A DNA stretch of 64,000 nucleotides from Prevotella pectinovora (GTDB lineage: Bacteria > Bacteroidota > Bacteroidia > Bacteroidales > Bacteroidaceae), in the NCBI RefSeq assembly GCF_000834015.1, contig NZ_JXQI01000021.1, positions 1 to 64,000 on the forward strand, in the 5' to 3' direction. Below, piece by piece: positions 1-9,122 of the stretch (positions within the stretch are counted from its first letter, which is position 1; every line of letters starts with the position of its first letter). Below the pieces are notes generated by a model. The model saw only the letters and a list, made by a program, of their open reading frames with translations. It ran no database searches and was not told the DNA's origin. A program made the position numbers and the translations under genes.

Positions 1-111
1 GACAGACCGATTCTACCTTTTTACAACAAAGGTACGAAACTGTCTTTAGCAATCATAGTTTTACCTTGATTATTTTGGAGTTTATGCGACTTCGTCGCAA
101 TCTTCTGCAAA

Positions 112-190
112 CTTAGAGGTCATTAGGGCTTGCTTGGATTTTGTTTTTTTTAGAAATTAGAAAAGTGTATTTTGTTTGGCTTTAATCAGT
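112..190. repeat. Relic of foldback element family A (left arm)
   Basis: This stretch matches the left arm of the dispersed foldback element described at 24156-24344: a GGTCATTAGGGCTTGC core, then the GGATTTTG and TTTTGTTTGGCTTT segments. The right arm is missing, so it is a degraded or truncated copy. The rest of 1-180 shows only short hairpins, such as TGCGAC/GTCGCA at 84-99, and no gene. Confidence 0.65.
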
Positions 191-350
191 TTTTTGCATT
201 ACCTTTTAATAAGGTAAGCTGCATCTCGGTAATTAAAATAAATAAATTTATTTTGCATTACTCTCAATTTAAATAAAAACTTTGCACTCGGAAATGTGAA
301 TAAATTCCCATTTCTCTCGTTTAATCAGTTTTTTGCATTACCTTTGCAAA
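181..350 (+). repeat. Promoter-bearing direct repeats upstream of metK
   Basis: A 26-bp sequence beginning TTTAATCAGTTTTTTGCATT occurs at 181-206 and again at 320-345. Between them lie sequences resembling the 75-bp unit at 26599-26898: an AAGCTGCATCTCGG block at 216-229, and an imperfect palindrome GAAATGTGAAT...CCCATTTC at about 291-314. The upstream copy reads TACCTTTTA where the last copy reads TACCTTTGC, so only the last has an intact -7 box. This is the same design as in front of the tyrosine phosphatase gene. Confidence 0.7.
339..347 (+). promoter_or_regulatory. -7 box of the metK promoter
   Basis: TACCTTTGC fits the Bacteroidetes -7 consensus TAnnTTTG. No good -33 TTTG is present at 20 bases; a TTTC lies at 311-314. 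Transcription would start near 350, giving a leader of about 50 bases. Confidence 0.6.
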
Positions 351-400
351 TTCATTGCATATAGGCAATATATTCAACTATTTTTTTAATTTAAATCATT

Positions 401-1675
401 ATGTCATATCTATTTACATCCGAATCAGTTTCTGAGGGACACCCAGACAAAGTGTCTGACCAGATTTCAGACGCATTGCTCGATCAGTTCCTCGCATACG
501 ACACCAAAGCGCATTGCGCGATAGAGACATTCTGTACTACAGGTCAGGTGGTAATCATGGGAGAGGTTCGCTCCGAAGAATACGTTGACCTGCAAACAAT
601 CGCCCGCAAGACGATAAAGAAAATTGGATACACCAAGTCGGAATACCAGTTCGACGGTGACTCATGCGGTGTGCTCACTGCCATACACGAGCAGAGCGAC
701 GACATCAACCGCGGAGTGAGCCGTGAGGAGGACTTCGACCAGGGTGCCGGCGACCAGGGAATGATGTTCGGCTACGCCACAAACGAGACCGACAACTACA
801 TGCCTGTATCGCTCGACCTGGCACAGCTCATCATGCGAACACTTGCCGACATCCGCAGAGAGGGAAAGGTGATGACCTATCTCAGACCCGACTCAAAGAG
901 CCAGGTGACAGTGGAATATTCCGATGACAACATACCTCAGCGCATTGATACCATCGTGGTGTCTACACAGCACGACGACTTCATCAAGAATGCCGACGGT
1001 ACCGACAACGACGAGGCTATGCTCCAGAAAATCCGCGAGGACGTGATAAACATCCTCATACCGAGAGTGAAGGAGCAGATTGGAGAGAAAGTGCTCAGGC
1101 TCTTCAACGGCGACATCAAGTATTTCGTAAACCCGACAGGAAAGTTCGTGATCGGTGGACCTCACGGCGACACCGGACTGACCGGCCGCAAGATAATCGT
1201 TGACACATACGGCGGAAAGGGAGCACACGGCGGAGGCGCCTTCTCAGGAAAAGACTCCAGCAAGGTGGACCGTTCGGCTGCCTATGCCACACGTCATATC
1301 GCCAAGAACATGGTGGCAGCGGGAGTTGCCGACGAGATGCTCGTGCAGGTGAGCTACGCCATCGGTGTGGCAGAGCCGGTAAGCGTATACGTGAACACCT
1401 ACGGCAGAGGCCATGTGGAGATGAGCGACGGAGAGATAGCAAAGAAAATCAGCGAGATGTTCGACCTGCGGCCGAAGGCTATAGAGCAGCAGCTGAAGCT
1501 CCGTCAGCCTATGTATCTTGAGACGGCAGCCTACGGACACATGGGACGCAAGCCGGAGACAGTGAAGAAGACCTTCACCAGCCGCTATCATGAAACGAAG
1601 ACTATCGACGTGGAGCTCTTCACATGGGAGAAGCTCGACCTCGTGGACAAGATAAAGAAAGAATTCGGTCTTTAA
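401..1675 (+). CDS. metK: S-adenosylmethionine synthase
   Basis: The enzyme makes S-adenosylmethionine from ATP and methionine in the cytoplasm, supplying methyl groups for the cell. The 424-residue protein is the usual length for the family in Bacteroidetes. The ATP-binding GHPDK motif is at residues 13-17, a GAGDQG motif lies near residues 114-121, and the glycine-rich loop GGGAFSGKD lies near 275-283. The ATG at 401 is the only start that keeps the conserved N-terminus. The gene appears to be monocistronic, with a promoter box at 339-347 and a repeat-rich spacer after it. I see no SAM riboswitch in the leader. Confidence 0.98.
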   Translation: MSYLFTSESVSEGHPDKVSDQISDALLDQFLAYDTKAHCAIETFCTTGQVVIMGEVRSEEYVDLQTIARKTIKKIGYTKSEYQFDGDSCGVLTAIHEQSDDINRGVSREEDFDQGAGDQGMMFGYATNETDNYMPVSLDLAQLIMRTLADIRREGKVMTYLRPDSKSQVTVEYSDDNIPQRIDTIVVSTQHDDFIKNADGTDNDEAMLQKIREDVINILIPRVKEQIGEKVLRLFNGDIKYFVNPTGKFVIGGPHGDTGLTGRKIIVDTYGGKGAHGGGAFSGKDSSKVDRSAAYATRHIAKNMVAAGVADEMLVQVSYAIGVAEPVSVYVNTYGRGHVEMSDGEIAKKISEMFDLRPKAIEQQLKLRQPMYLETAAYGHMGRKPETVKKTFTSRYHETKTIDVELFTWEKLDLVDKIKKEFGL

Positions 1676-1910
1676 TCCCAAAGGTGGCAGAATGACCGTT
1701 AGGGTTTAACCACAAAACGGCAAGATGACCGTTCGGGAGTCTTAGATTGAAAAAACGTGGCAAGTGGAAAGCTTGCCGAACAGCAGACGAGTTGGCAAGA
1801 TCCTCTCCTGACCTCCCTTTGAAGGGAGAGACTGTCAAGTCACAGGAAAACACCTTGTCAACTCGTTTCCTTGTCAATTCGGCAGGGAGAAAAAAAGAGA
1901 GTAATAGACA
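1676..1910. other. Intergenic spacer with repeat relics
   Basis: The spacer contains two short palindrome-like remnants with the GGCA...TGACCGTT core of family A (about 1684-1737). It also has a CCTCCCTTTGAAGGGAG hairpin (about 1811-1830) and a stretch of TTGTCAACTCG-type repeats (about 1855-1882). No convincing gene or strong promoter is visible. Confidence 0.5.
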
Positions 1911-2939
1911 ATGCTACAGACAGACTCAACAGAAACGAAACATAGTCAGCAACATGGTGTGCAGCTCATTGAGCAGCATCATGAGGAGATGCGCCAGCCA
2001 TATCAGGTGTTGCATGAGCTGCCCCGCGATGCCACTCCGGCACAGCAGGACTCAGCTTTGCAGACGGTGTATGGCGCACAGCCACGTGTTCAGGAGGCGG
2101 TGCCGCTCGACTCCACCAGTCTGCTCAACCGTGCCAATGCCATCGGCAAGCTGGAGAACGTGGAACTGCCGCAATACTACAAGCAGAACTTCTTCTCCAC
2201 CGATTCACTGTGGCATCCGGAGCTCAACGGCGGCCGCTACGGCATTGCCGGCGACCCCGTGCCCTATACCATACGCGGCGACAACATGATTACGGCACTG
2301 TTGCTCTGCTGCTTCATCCTCGCCTTCGTGGCATTCTCAAAGTCGAGATGGTTCATAATGAGGCAGACCAAGCAGTTCTTCAGAACAGAGCGCAGCGGCA
2401 CTACGGTGATGACGGAGACGACAAACGAATTCCGTTTCCAGTTCTTCCTCGCTGCGCAGACCAGTCTGCTGCTGTCGCTCGTTGCCTTCTTCTATGCCCA
2501 GGAGCGCAATTCCGACACCTTCCTCGTCTCGTCGCAGTATCAGTTGATAGCGATGTTCTTCGGCGTCTTCGCCGGGTATTTCATGCTCAAGTCCATACTG
2601 TATACTATGGTCAACTGGGTGTTCTTCACCGCCCGGCAGAATGCGTCATGGATGAAGTCGTTCCTTTTCACCACCTCCGTCGAGGGAGTGGTGATGTTCC
2701 CCGTGGTAGTGTCGCAGGCATATTTCGGACTGTCGATGAAACACACCATCCTCTATGTGGGAGCCGTTGTGGTGTTGTCGCGATTACTGTCATTATACAA
2801 GTGCTTTTTAATCTTTTTCAGACAGAAAGGCGTTTATCTGCAAATAATTTTGTACTTTTGCGCCCTTGAAATAATACCGCTTCTTGCGCTCTGCGGCACG
2901 TTGTCGGTTTTGATAAGTTATTTGAATGTAAATTTTTAA
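1911..2939 (+). CDS. DUF4271 domain membrane protein
   Basis: This 342-residue protein resembles the DUF4271 family, which is restricted to Bacteroidetes and has no established function. Residues 1 to about 115 are polar and rich in Gln and Asp. The rest contains about six hydrophobic segments, beginning with MITALLLCCFILAFVAF near residue 126 and continuing through the C-terminus, so it should sit in the inner membrane. The ATG at 1911 follows an A-rich leader. It is the first gene of a tight series with hemD (7-bp gap), rnpA, yidD and tyrS, a gene order I associate with Bacteroidales. Its function is not inferred from context with any confidence. Confidence 0.85.
   Translation: MLQTDSTETKHSQQHGVQLIEQHHEEMRQPYQVLHELPRDATPAQQDSALQTVYGAQPRVQEAVPLDSTSLLNRANAIGKLENVELPQYYKQNFFSTDSLWHPELNGGRYGIAGDPVPYTIRGDNMITALLLCCFILAFVAFSKSRWFIMRQTKQFFRTERSGTTVMTETTNEFRFQFFLAAQTSLLLSLVAFFYAQERNSDTFLVSSQYQLIAMFFGVFAGYFMLKSILYTMVNWVFFTARQNASWMKSFLFTTSVEGVVMFPVVVSQAYFGLSMKHTILYVGAVVVLSRLLSLYKCFLIFFRQKGVYLQIILYFCALEIIPLLALCGTLSVLISYLNVNF
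2845..2861 (+). promoter_or_regulatory. Possible internal promoter for hemD-rnpA-yidD-tyrS
   Basis: Two overlapping matches to the -7 consensus TAnnTTTGY, TAATTTTGT (2845-2853) and TACTTTTGC (2853-2861), lie inside the end of the DUF4271 gene, about 90 bases before hemD. No TTTG is present at the ideal -33 distance, so this could be chance. Confidence 0.35.
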
Positions 2940-2946
2940 GGCATCG

Positions 2947-3699
2947 ATGATTAAGAAGATTTTAGTTTCTCAACCCAAACCTACTAGCGACAAGTCACCT
3001 TATTATAGGATTGCAGAAGATTTTGGAGTAGAGCTGGTATTTAGACCATTCATAAAGGTGGAAGGACTCTCTTCGAAAGAATTCCGCCAGCAGAAGATAA
3101 GCATCACGAGCTTCACTGCCGTGGTATTCACGTCTCGCCATGCGATAGACAACTTCTTCAAGATTGCTCAGGAGATGCGTTTTGAAATCCCTGACACGAT
3201 GAAATATTTCTGTGTCACTGAGACCATTTCATTATATATCCAGAAATACGTGCAGTACCGCAAGCGTAAGGTGTTCTTCGGCAGCACCGGCAAGATCGAC
3301 GACCTCGTGCCGCTGATGATGAAGCACAAGCAGGAGAAATACCTCGTGCCGCTGAGCGACGTTCACGACAACTCCGTGAAGAAGCTCCTCGACACAAAGG
3401 GACTCCAGCATACCGAATGCGTGATGTACCGCACGGTGTGCAACGACCTCACCGAAGAGGAAGTGAAGAACTTCGACTACGACATGTGTGTATTCTTCAG
3501 CCCGTCAGGTGTGGCAGCATACAAGAAGGCATTCCCGGATGGATGCGGAGCGGCACCTATGAAGGCAGCCACCTTCGGTCCTGCAACTGCCAAGGCAGCC
3601 CACGACGCCGGACTCGACGTGCAGGTGGAAGCACCATCAGAGAAATATCCTTCGATGACGAGCGCTCTGCGCCGATTCCTCATCGACCAGGAAGACTAA
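2947..3699 (+). CDS. hemD: Uroporphyrinogen-III synthase
   Basis: HemD closes and rearranges hydroxymethylbilane to uroporphyrinogen III in tetrapyrrole (heme, siroheme) synthesis. The 250-residue sequence has the two-lobe pattern of this poorly conserved family. It includes VVFTSRHAIDNFF near residues 58-70, FSPSGVAAYKKAF near residues 183-195, and FGPATAKAAHDAGL near residues 212-225. It starts at the ATG 7 bp after the DUF4271 stop and ends 14 bp before rnpA, so the genes are probably co-transcribed. The assignment rests on the family pattern and the conserved gene order. Confidence 0.9.
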   Translation: MIKKILVSQPKPTSDKSPYYRIAEDFGVELVFRPFIKVEGLSSKEFRQQKISITSFTAVVFTSRHAIDNFFKIAQEMRFEIPDTMKYFCVTETISLYIQKYVQYRKRKVFFGSTGKIDDLVPLMMKHKQEKYLVPLSDVHDNSVKKLLDTKGLQHTECVMYRTVCNDLTEEEVKNFDYDMCVFFSPSGVAAYKKAFPDGCGAAPMKAATFGPATAKAAHDAGLDVQVEAPSEKYPSMTSALRRFLIDQED

Positions 3700-3713
3700 T
3701 ATAACACCCCTTG

Positions 3714-4184
3714 ATGACTCTCCCGACCAGGAACACCCTAAGCAAGAGTGAGCGCCTGCACGGCAGGAATGCCGTGGAGCAGCTGTTCCAGAAAGCGAAA
3801 AGAAGCTCTATGGTTGTCTTTCCGCTTAGGGCGGTATATACCCTCACCACAGAAGAGGAACAGCAGGGCGAAGCTGCAGTGAGAGTGCTTGTCAGTGTTT
3901 CGAAGAAGCATTTCAAGAGAGCCGTGAAGCGCAATCGCGCCAAGAGGCAGGTGCGCGAGGCTTACCGCAAGAACAAGCATGCTCTCGCCGACATCATCGC
4001 CGGTATGCCGGGCACAGGACTCTCCATCGCCTTCGTGTGGCTCTCGGATGAGCCGCAGCCGTCTGGCGAAGTGGAGGCATCTATGGTAGCGTTGCTCAGC
4101 AGGATAGGGGAGAAGGCGCATCGCATCTACGACAACAGCAGGAAAGCGGAGACCCACAATCTCACGGATCAGGAACAACCGTAA
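3714..4184 (+). CDS. rnpA: Ribonuclease P protein component
   Basis: RnpA is the protein subunit of RNase P, which matures the 5' ends of tRNAs. The protein is basic, and the family signature KRAVKRNRAKRQVREAY lies near residues 64-80. I take the ATG at 3714; the TTG just before it could extend the frame by one codon. At 156 residues it is longer than the roughly 120-residue E. coli protein, with a polar C-terminal tail. Its stop is 6 bp before yidD, the common rnpA-yidD pairing. The yidC gene that follows in many bacteria is absent here. Confidence 0.95.
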   Translation: MTLPTRNTLSKSERLHGRNAVEQLFQKAKRSSMVVFPLRAVYTLTTEEEQQGEAAVRVLVSVSKKHFKRAVKRNRAKRQVREAYRKNKHALADIIAGMPGTGLSIAFVWLSDEPQPSGEVEASMVALLSRIGEKAHRIYDNSRKAETHNLTDQEQP

Positions 4185-4190
4185 GGCTCT

Positions 4191-4433
4191 ATGGGCAAGA
4201 TAGTGAAGTTTATCTCCAAAGCCCTCGTATGGCTGCTGTGCCTGCCGATACTGTTCTATCAGCGGTGCATATCCCCGTTTACGCCGCCATCATGCCGCTT
4301 CACACCCACATGCTCCGAATATGCCCGTGAGGCAATAGTGAAACACGGACCGATAAAAGGACTGTATCTCGCCATCCGGCGCATTCTGAGATGTCATCCC
4401 TGGGGAGGCAGCGGTTACGACCCCGTGCCGTAG
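4191..4433 (+). CDS. yidD: Membrane protein insertion efficiency factor YidD
   Basis: YidD is a small, membrane-associated protein thought to help YidC insert membrane proteins. The 80-residue protein shows the family hallmarks: an amphipathic N-terminal segment ([18 protein letters not shown]), the cysteine motif [11 protein letters not shown] near residues 36-46, and the C-terminal [13 protein letters not shown]. It lies immediately after rnpA. A run of eight G residues follows the stop codon. Confidence 0.96.
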   Translation: MGKIVKFISKALVWLLCLPILFYQRCISPFTPPSCRFTPTCSEYAREAIVKHGPIKGLYLAIRRILRCHPWGGSGYDPVP

Positions 4434-4481
4434 GGGGGGGATGGGAAAGTCTGGTACTTAAAGAAATAAAACATTAACGAT

Positions 4482-5780
4482 ATGAAAAAGAACTTTGTTG
4501 AAGAACTTAAATGGCGCGGTATGCTGGCTCAGATGATGCCAGGCGCCGAGGAGTTGCTGCAGAAGGAGATGGTAACCGCATATCTCGGTACCGACCCTAC
4601 GGCTGACTCACTGCACATCGGACACCTTTGTGGAATCATGATGCTCCGCCACCTTCAGCGTTGCGGACACAAGCCTATCATCCTCGTCGGCGGTGCCACA
4701 GGAATGATCGGTGACCCATCTGGCAAGAGCCAGGAGCGCAACCTGCTCGACGACAAGACTCTCTACCATAACCAGGAGGCAATCAAGAAGCAGGTGAGCA
4801 AGTTCCTCGACTTTGAGGGCACCGAGCCTAACAAGGCAGAGCTGGTGAACAACTACGACTGGATGAAGAACTTCACCTTCCTCGACTTTGCCCGTGAGGT
4901 GGGCAAGCATATCACCGTGAACTATATGATGGCAAAGGAGAGCGTGCAGCAGCGTCTCAACGGTACGGCCCGCGACGGTCTCTCGTTCACAGAGTTCACA
5001 TACCAGCTGCTTCAGGGATACGACTTCCTGTATCTCTACCAGCACTACAACTGCAAGATGCAGCTCGGCGGCAACGACCAGTGGGGCAACATGACCACCG
5101 GTACGGAGCTTATCCGCCGCACTCTCGGCAACGATGTGGAGACTTATGCCCTCACCTGTCCGCTCATCACCAAGGCCGACGGCAAGAAGTTCGGAAAGAC
5201 AGAGAGCGGAAATATCTGGCTCGACCCTAAGCGCACTTCTCCATACAAGTTCTATCAGTTCTGGCTCAATGTCAGCGACGACGATGCGGAGCGCTACATC
5301 AAGATATTCACAAGTCTCGATAAGGAGACCATCGACGCTCTCGTAGAGGAGCACAAGCAGGATCCGGGCAGACGCATCCTCCAGAAGCGCCTTGCTGAGG
5401 AGACCACGGTGATGGTACACTCCAAAGAGGCTCTCGACGCTGCCATCGAGGCGTCAAACATCCTCTTCGGAAAGTCTACAAAGGAGTCGCTGCTGAAGCT
5501 CGACGAGCAGACATTCCTCGACATCTTCGAGGGTGTGCCACAGTTTGAGGTAAACCGCGACGTGCTCGGACAGCCGGCAGTAGAGATTTTCACACAGGCA
5601 GCTCCAGTATTCGCCAGCAAGGGCGAGATGCGTAAGCTCGTGCAGGGTGGAGGAGTATCTCTCAACAAGGAGAAACTTGCGGCTTTCGACCGTCCTGTGA
5701 CAGAAGACGACCTTATCGACGGTAAGTATCTGCTCGTGCAGCGCGGCAAGAAGAATTATTATCTCCTCATCCTCAAATAA
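4482..5780 (+). CDS. tyrS: Tyrosyl-tRNA synthetase
   Basis: The enzyme charges tRNA-Tyr with tyrosine. The 432-residue protein has a class I Rossmann domain with the HIGH motif at about residues 45-48 (in [11 protein letters not shown]) and tRNA/tyrosine-binding residues in GGNDQWGN near residue 195. A KMSKS-like loop, KKFGKTESG, lies near residues 235-243. A C-terminal S4-like RNA-binding domain follows ([11 protein letters not shown] to the end). It is the last protein gene of the DUF4271-hemD-rnpA-yidD operon, 48 bp after yidD, and is followed by a separately promoted tRNA-Gln gene. Confidence 0.97.
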   Translation: MKKNFVEELKWRGMLAQMMPGAEELLQKEMVTAYLGTDPTADSLHIGHLCGIMMLRHLQRCGHKPIILVGGATGMIGDPSGKSQERNLLDDKTLYHNQEAIKKQVSKFLDFEGTEPNKAELVNNYDWMKNFTFLDFAREVGKHITVNYMMAKESVQQRLNGTARDGLSFTEFTYQLLQGYDFLYLYQHYNCKMQLGGNDQWGNMTTGTELIRRTLGNDVETYALTCPLITKADGKKFGKTESGNIWLDPKRTSPYKFYQFWLNVSDDDAERYIKIFTSLDKETIDALVEEHKQDPGRRILQKRLAEETTVMVHSKEALDAAIEASNILFGKSTKESLLKLDEQTFLDIFEGVPQFEVNRDVLGQPAVEIFTQAAPVFASKGEMRKLVQGGGVSLNKEKLAAFDRPVTEDDLIDGKYLLVQRGKKNYYLLILK

Positions 5781-5874
5781 GGATTACAACGTTCTTTCAA
5801 CAAGGCGCTTGGCATGGGGATAAAATTCCTCGGTGATAATTTTTGGAATAGGCAAAAAAATATAGATAGCAAAA

Positions 5875-5907
5875 TTTGGTAATGGTATAAAAAAACATTA
5901 CCTTTGC
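5875..5907 (+). promoter_or_regulatory. Promoter of tRNA-Gln
   Basis: TTTG at 5875-5878 and TACCTTTGC at 5899-5907 are separated by exactly 20 bases, an excellent Bacteroidetes sigma-factor promoter. The expected start is near 5910, about 50 bases before the tRNA. Confidence 0.85.
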
Positions 5908-5960
5908 AACGCATTAGACTTGGGAAACGGTGGTTTCTCAAAACAAAAAGATGATTTGAT

Positions 5961-6031
5961 TGTCCTATGGTGTAATGGTAGCACTACAGTTTTTGGTTCT
6001 GTCAGTGGTGGTTCGAGTCCGCCTGGGACAA
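5961..6031 (+). tRNA. tRNA-Gln (TTG)
   Basis: The 71-base sequence folds as a cloverleaf: acceptor stem TGTCCTA/TGGGACA, D arm with AATGGTAG, and an anticodon loop TTTTGGT giving TTG. The T arm is GGTGG-TTCGAGT-CCGCC. The CCA end is not encoded. A strong promoter lies at 5875-5907. Confidence 0.95.
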
Positions 6032-6156
6032 CGGGGAGCGGCGAGCGAAGTGATTCGGTCGCCGTTTTTGTATGCTTTTGGCAAGAGTAATCTCTTGTCT
6101 TTTATGAGCCTCTTTTACCTGTATTCAATTCGCAATAGCTCACCATTACTCATTGT

Positions 6157-6340
6157 CCCCAAATCGGTCATTAGGGCTTGCTTGAATTTTGTTTTTTAGA
6201 AGAGTGGATTTTGTTTGGTTCTTGATTAGTAATAGCGAGCTATTGCGAATTAAAAGCAAGCAAAAGACGCCTTGAAAAGACAAAAGACTGCAAGTAGTTG
6301 TAAAACATTACATTGAACGGACTAATGACTGATTTGGGTT
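6157..6340. repeat. Foldback element family A, full copy 1
   Basis: This is a 184-bp copy bounded by inverted ends CCCCAAATCGGTCATTAG and CTAATGACTGATTTGGG. It has a central palindrome around TAATAGCGAGCTATTG and arms that pair imperfectly over most of their length. A fragment of a related copy precedes it (about 6088-6156). The whole spacer 6032-6640 between tRNA-Gln and rnr otherwise shows no gene. See 24156-24344 for the element's description. Confidence 0.85.
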
Positions 6341-6640
6341 ACACGACAAGTTGTATCTATATCAAGAATCTATACCAGAAAAGTTTCCCCTCCCCGTTAC
6401 CGATTACTAAAAAAACGTAACAAAGGCTTTACAATTATCCGGTTTTATAGACATCGAAAGAATATTTTTTGTAACTTCGCAAAAAGAACAATGCATACCC
6501 CAATGATACGCGTCACTCCCCGAAATGCAGGAAGCAGTGATGAAAACAATATTTGCCGCTTGATGATTGTCAGGGAGGATGGATGAAAGCGTGTCGGATT
6601 GTTTTTTTTGATGATATTTGTAATATAAAACTTTACTATT

Positions 6641-8842
6641 ATGGCAAAAGGTGGAAAAGGAAGAAAACGACTTAACAAGAAGCAGATTATAGATAAGCTC
6701 CAGGACTTCTTCTTGGAGAATCCCGAAAAGCAATATAGTTTCAAGGAAATATTCCGTGCGCTCCGTCTCGACACGCATCCCGCAAAGATGCTCGCCGTTG
6801 ACGTGATGGAGGAAATGGCATGGGACGACTTCCTCGTCAGGAAAGGCGAAAGCGCCTATCAGCTCAACCAGAACGGACAGGTGCAGGAAGGCACCTTCCA
6901 GCGCAAGGCGAACGGCAAGAACACCATCGTTCCCGACGACGGTGCAGCCCCGATATTCGTGGCAGAGCGCAACTCCATGTTCGCCCTCACCGGCGACAAG
7001 GTGCAGTTCACCATCATGGCGCGCCGCAAGAACCACATCCGCGAAGCAATGGTGACAAAGATACTGCAGAGAGCCAAAGATACCTTCGTGGGCAAGCTCA
7101 GAGTGGAGAGAGACTTCGCCTTCCTCGTGTCAGACGGCAATATCTTCGTAAACGACGTCATAATCCCCAAGCGCAAGCTGAAGGGCGGAAAGACCAACGA
7201 CAAGGCAGTGGTGAAGATCACCCAGTGGCCATCCAAGGAGAACAAGAGCATGATAGGCGAAGTGGTTGACGTGCTCGGCGAGACCGGCGACAACGATGTG
7301 GAGATGAACTCCATACTCGCTCAATACGGTCTGCCATACAAATATCCGAAGGCAGTGGAAGACGCTGCCAACAAGATAGACCCTACGATAACCGAGCAGG
7401 ACTACAAGGAGAGAGAAGACTTCCGCGACGTCACCACCTTCACCATCGACCCACACGACGCCAAGGACTTCGACGACGCCCTCTCTATCCGCGAACTGTC
7501 GAAAGGCTTATGGGAAGTAGGAGTACATATCGCTGACGTGTCGCATTACGTCACCGAGGGGTCTATAATCGACAAGGAGGCAGTGAAGCGAGCCACAAGT
7601 ATATACCTCGTAGACCGCACCATACCTATGCTGCCGGAGCGACTCTGCAACTTCATCTGTTCGCTGCGCCCCGACGAGGAGAAGCTCACATACAGCGTGA
7701 TATTCGACATGAACGAAGAGGGAGAGGTGTTGCGCTGGCGGCTCCATCACTGCGTGATAAAGAGCAACCGCCGCTTCTGCTACGAGGAAGTGCAGAAAAT
7801 CCTTGAAGACAATGGAGTGGTGGACGGAACAGGACAGCCAGCACCGCCACCAGCCAAGGGAAAGACATATCAGGGAGAGTATGCCACGGAGCTCATAATG
7901 CTCGACCGCATAGCCAAGAAGCTGCGTGCCGCAAGGTTCAAACACGGTTCGGTGAAGTTCGACCGTGAGGAGCTGCGCTTCGACATCGACGAAAAGGGCA
8001 AGCCGACACGCTGCTACTTCAAGATAGCCAAAGACGCCAACAAACTCGTGGAGGAGTTCATGCTCCTCGCCAACCGCACCGTGGCAGAGAGCGTAGGAAA
8101 GGTGGCGAAGGGAAAGAAGCCGAAGACATTGCCATACCGTATCCACGACCAGCCCGACCCAACGAAGCTGGAGACTTTGAGACAGTTTGTGGTGAAGTTC
8201 GGCTATAAGGTGAAGACCGACGGCACGAAGGGTGCCATCACAAAGAGTCTCAACACTCTGCTCGACGAATGCGCCGGCAAGAAGGAGCAGAAGGTGATAG
8301 AAACCGTGGCGCTGAGAGCCATGATGAAGGCAAAATACAGCATCCACAACATCGGCCACTACGGACTCGCCTTCGAGTATTACACCCACTTCACCAGTCC
8401 TATCCGCCGCTATCCCGACACTATGGTGCATCGCCTGCTCACACGCTATCAGGCAGGAGGACGCAGTGCCAACAAGGAGCACTACGAGGAACTGTGTGAA
8501 CACTCCAGCGACATGGAGCAGATAGCACAGAACGCCGAGCGCGACAGTATAAAATACAAGATGGTGGAGTTTATGTCAGACAAGATAGGCAACACCTACG
8601 ATGCCCACATCAGCGGACTCACCTCCTATGGCATCTATTGCGAAATCGACGAGAACCACTGCGAGGGAATGGTGTCGCTGAGAGACCTGAAGGACGACTA
8701 CTACGATTTCGACGAGCGCAACTACTGTCTCATAGGCCGTCGCCACCACAACAGGTATCAGCTTGGCGACCCGATACGTGTGCAGGTGGCAAAGGCAAAC
8801 CTGGAGAAGAAACAGCTCGACTTCGGAATCGCTGACGAGTAG
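6641..8842 (+). CDS. rnr: Ribonuclease R (RNase II/RNB family exoribonuclease)
   Basis: RNase R is a processive 3'-5' exoribonuclease that degrades structured RNA in the cytoplasm. The 733-residue protein has an N-terminal winged-helix and cold-shock region. The catalytic RNB domain spans roughly residues 250-590, with the metal-binding DPHDAKDFDDALS at about 269-281 and the conserved HYGLAFEYYTHFTSPIRRYPD stretch near 570. A C-terminal S1 domain follows (about 645-733). The ATG at 6641 is preceded by an A/T-rich leader. It stands alone between a repeat-filled spacer and the sugar operon. Confidence 0.96.
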   Translation: MAKGGKGRKRLNKKQIIDKLQDFFLENPEKQYSFKEIFRALRLDTHPAKMLAVDVMEEMAWDDFLVRKGESAYQLNQNGQVQEGTFQRKANGKNTIVPDDGAAPIFVAERNSMFALTGDKVQFTIMARRKNHIREAMVTKILQRAKDTFVGKLRVERDFAFLVSDGNIFVNDVIIPKRKLKGGKTNDKAVVKITQWPSKENKSMIGEVVDVLGETGDNDVEMNSILAQYGLPYKYPKAVEDAANKIDPTITEQDYKEREDFRDVTTFTIDPHDAKDFDDALSIRELSKGLWEVGVHIADVSHYVTEGSIIDKEAVKRATSIYLVDRTIPMLPERLCNFICSLRPDEEKLTYSVIFDMNEEGEVLRWRLHHCVIKSNRRFCYEEVQKILEDNGVVDGTGQPAPPPAKGKTYQGEYATELIMLDRIAKKLRAARFKHGSVKFDREELRFDIDEKGKPTRCYFKIAKDANKLVEEFMLLANRTVAESVGKVAKGKKPKTLPYRIHDQPDPTKLETLRQFVVKFGYKVKTDGTKGAITKSLNTLLDECAGKKEQKVIETVALRAMMKAKYSIHNIGHYGLAFEYYTHFTSPIRRYPDTMVHRLLTRYQAGGRSANKEHYEELCEHSSDMEQIAQNAERDSIKYKMVEFMSDKIGNTYDAHISGLTSYGIYCEIDENHCEGMVSLRDLKDDYYDFDERNYCLIGRRHHNRYQLGDPIRVQVAKANLEKKQLDFGIADE

Positions 8843-8885
8843 ACAGCTGCTACGCTCAGGATAAACTATTGATAATCATATCGTC

Positions 8886-8932
8886 ATTGGCAACCGGTAC
8901 TCTTCCGTCATGAGAGAGTACAGGTTGCCAAT
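8886..8932 (+). terminator. Strong hairpin after rnr
   Basis: A perfect 10-bp stem (ATTGGCAACC/GGTTGCCAAT) encloses a second ACTCT/AGAGT pairing. It lies 44 bases after the rnr stop. It lacks a T tract, so it may be an RNA-stabilising hairpin rather than a terminator. The remaining 190 bases before the next gene show no clear promoter. Confidence 0.45.
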
Positions 8933-9122
8933 TACTGTATCATAATGAGGCAGATACCGTTGCCTCCGCATCATTCCCAACCGATATCAGCCGGCAGTAT
9001 CAAACAAAATATCTCAAAAAATATGAGGCTCAAATCATACCAAGTTATTTTTTCACCGTCACTAAGGCATTACAAAAGAGTCCCATCCGCGTCTTGTATA
9101 TAAAAAGAACAAAAAGAAGAAG

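Noticed and set aside
300..400. SAM riboswitch in the metK leader
   Set aside because: The leader after the promoter box is only about 50 A/T-rich bases without the helices of any SAM riboswitch class I know.
4608..5420. A 270-codon minus-strand frame inside tyrS
   Set aside because: It is a shadow of the tyrosyl-tRNA synthetase gene, whose HIGH and KMSKS-like motifs are intact.
5960..6199. A 79-codon frame covering tRNA-Gln
   Set aside because: It overlaps a well-folded tRNA with its own promoter and then runs into foldback element sequence.
7508..8503. A 331-codon minus-strand frame inside rnr
   Set aside because: It is antisense to the conserved RNB domain of RNase R and shows no family motif or plausible start signal.
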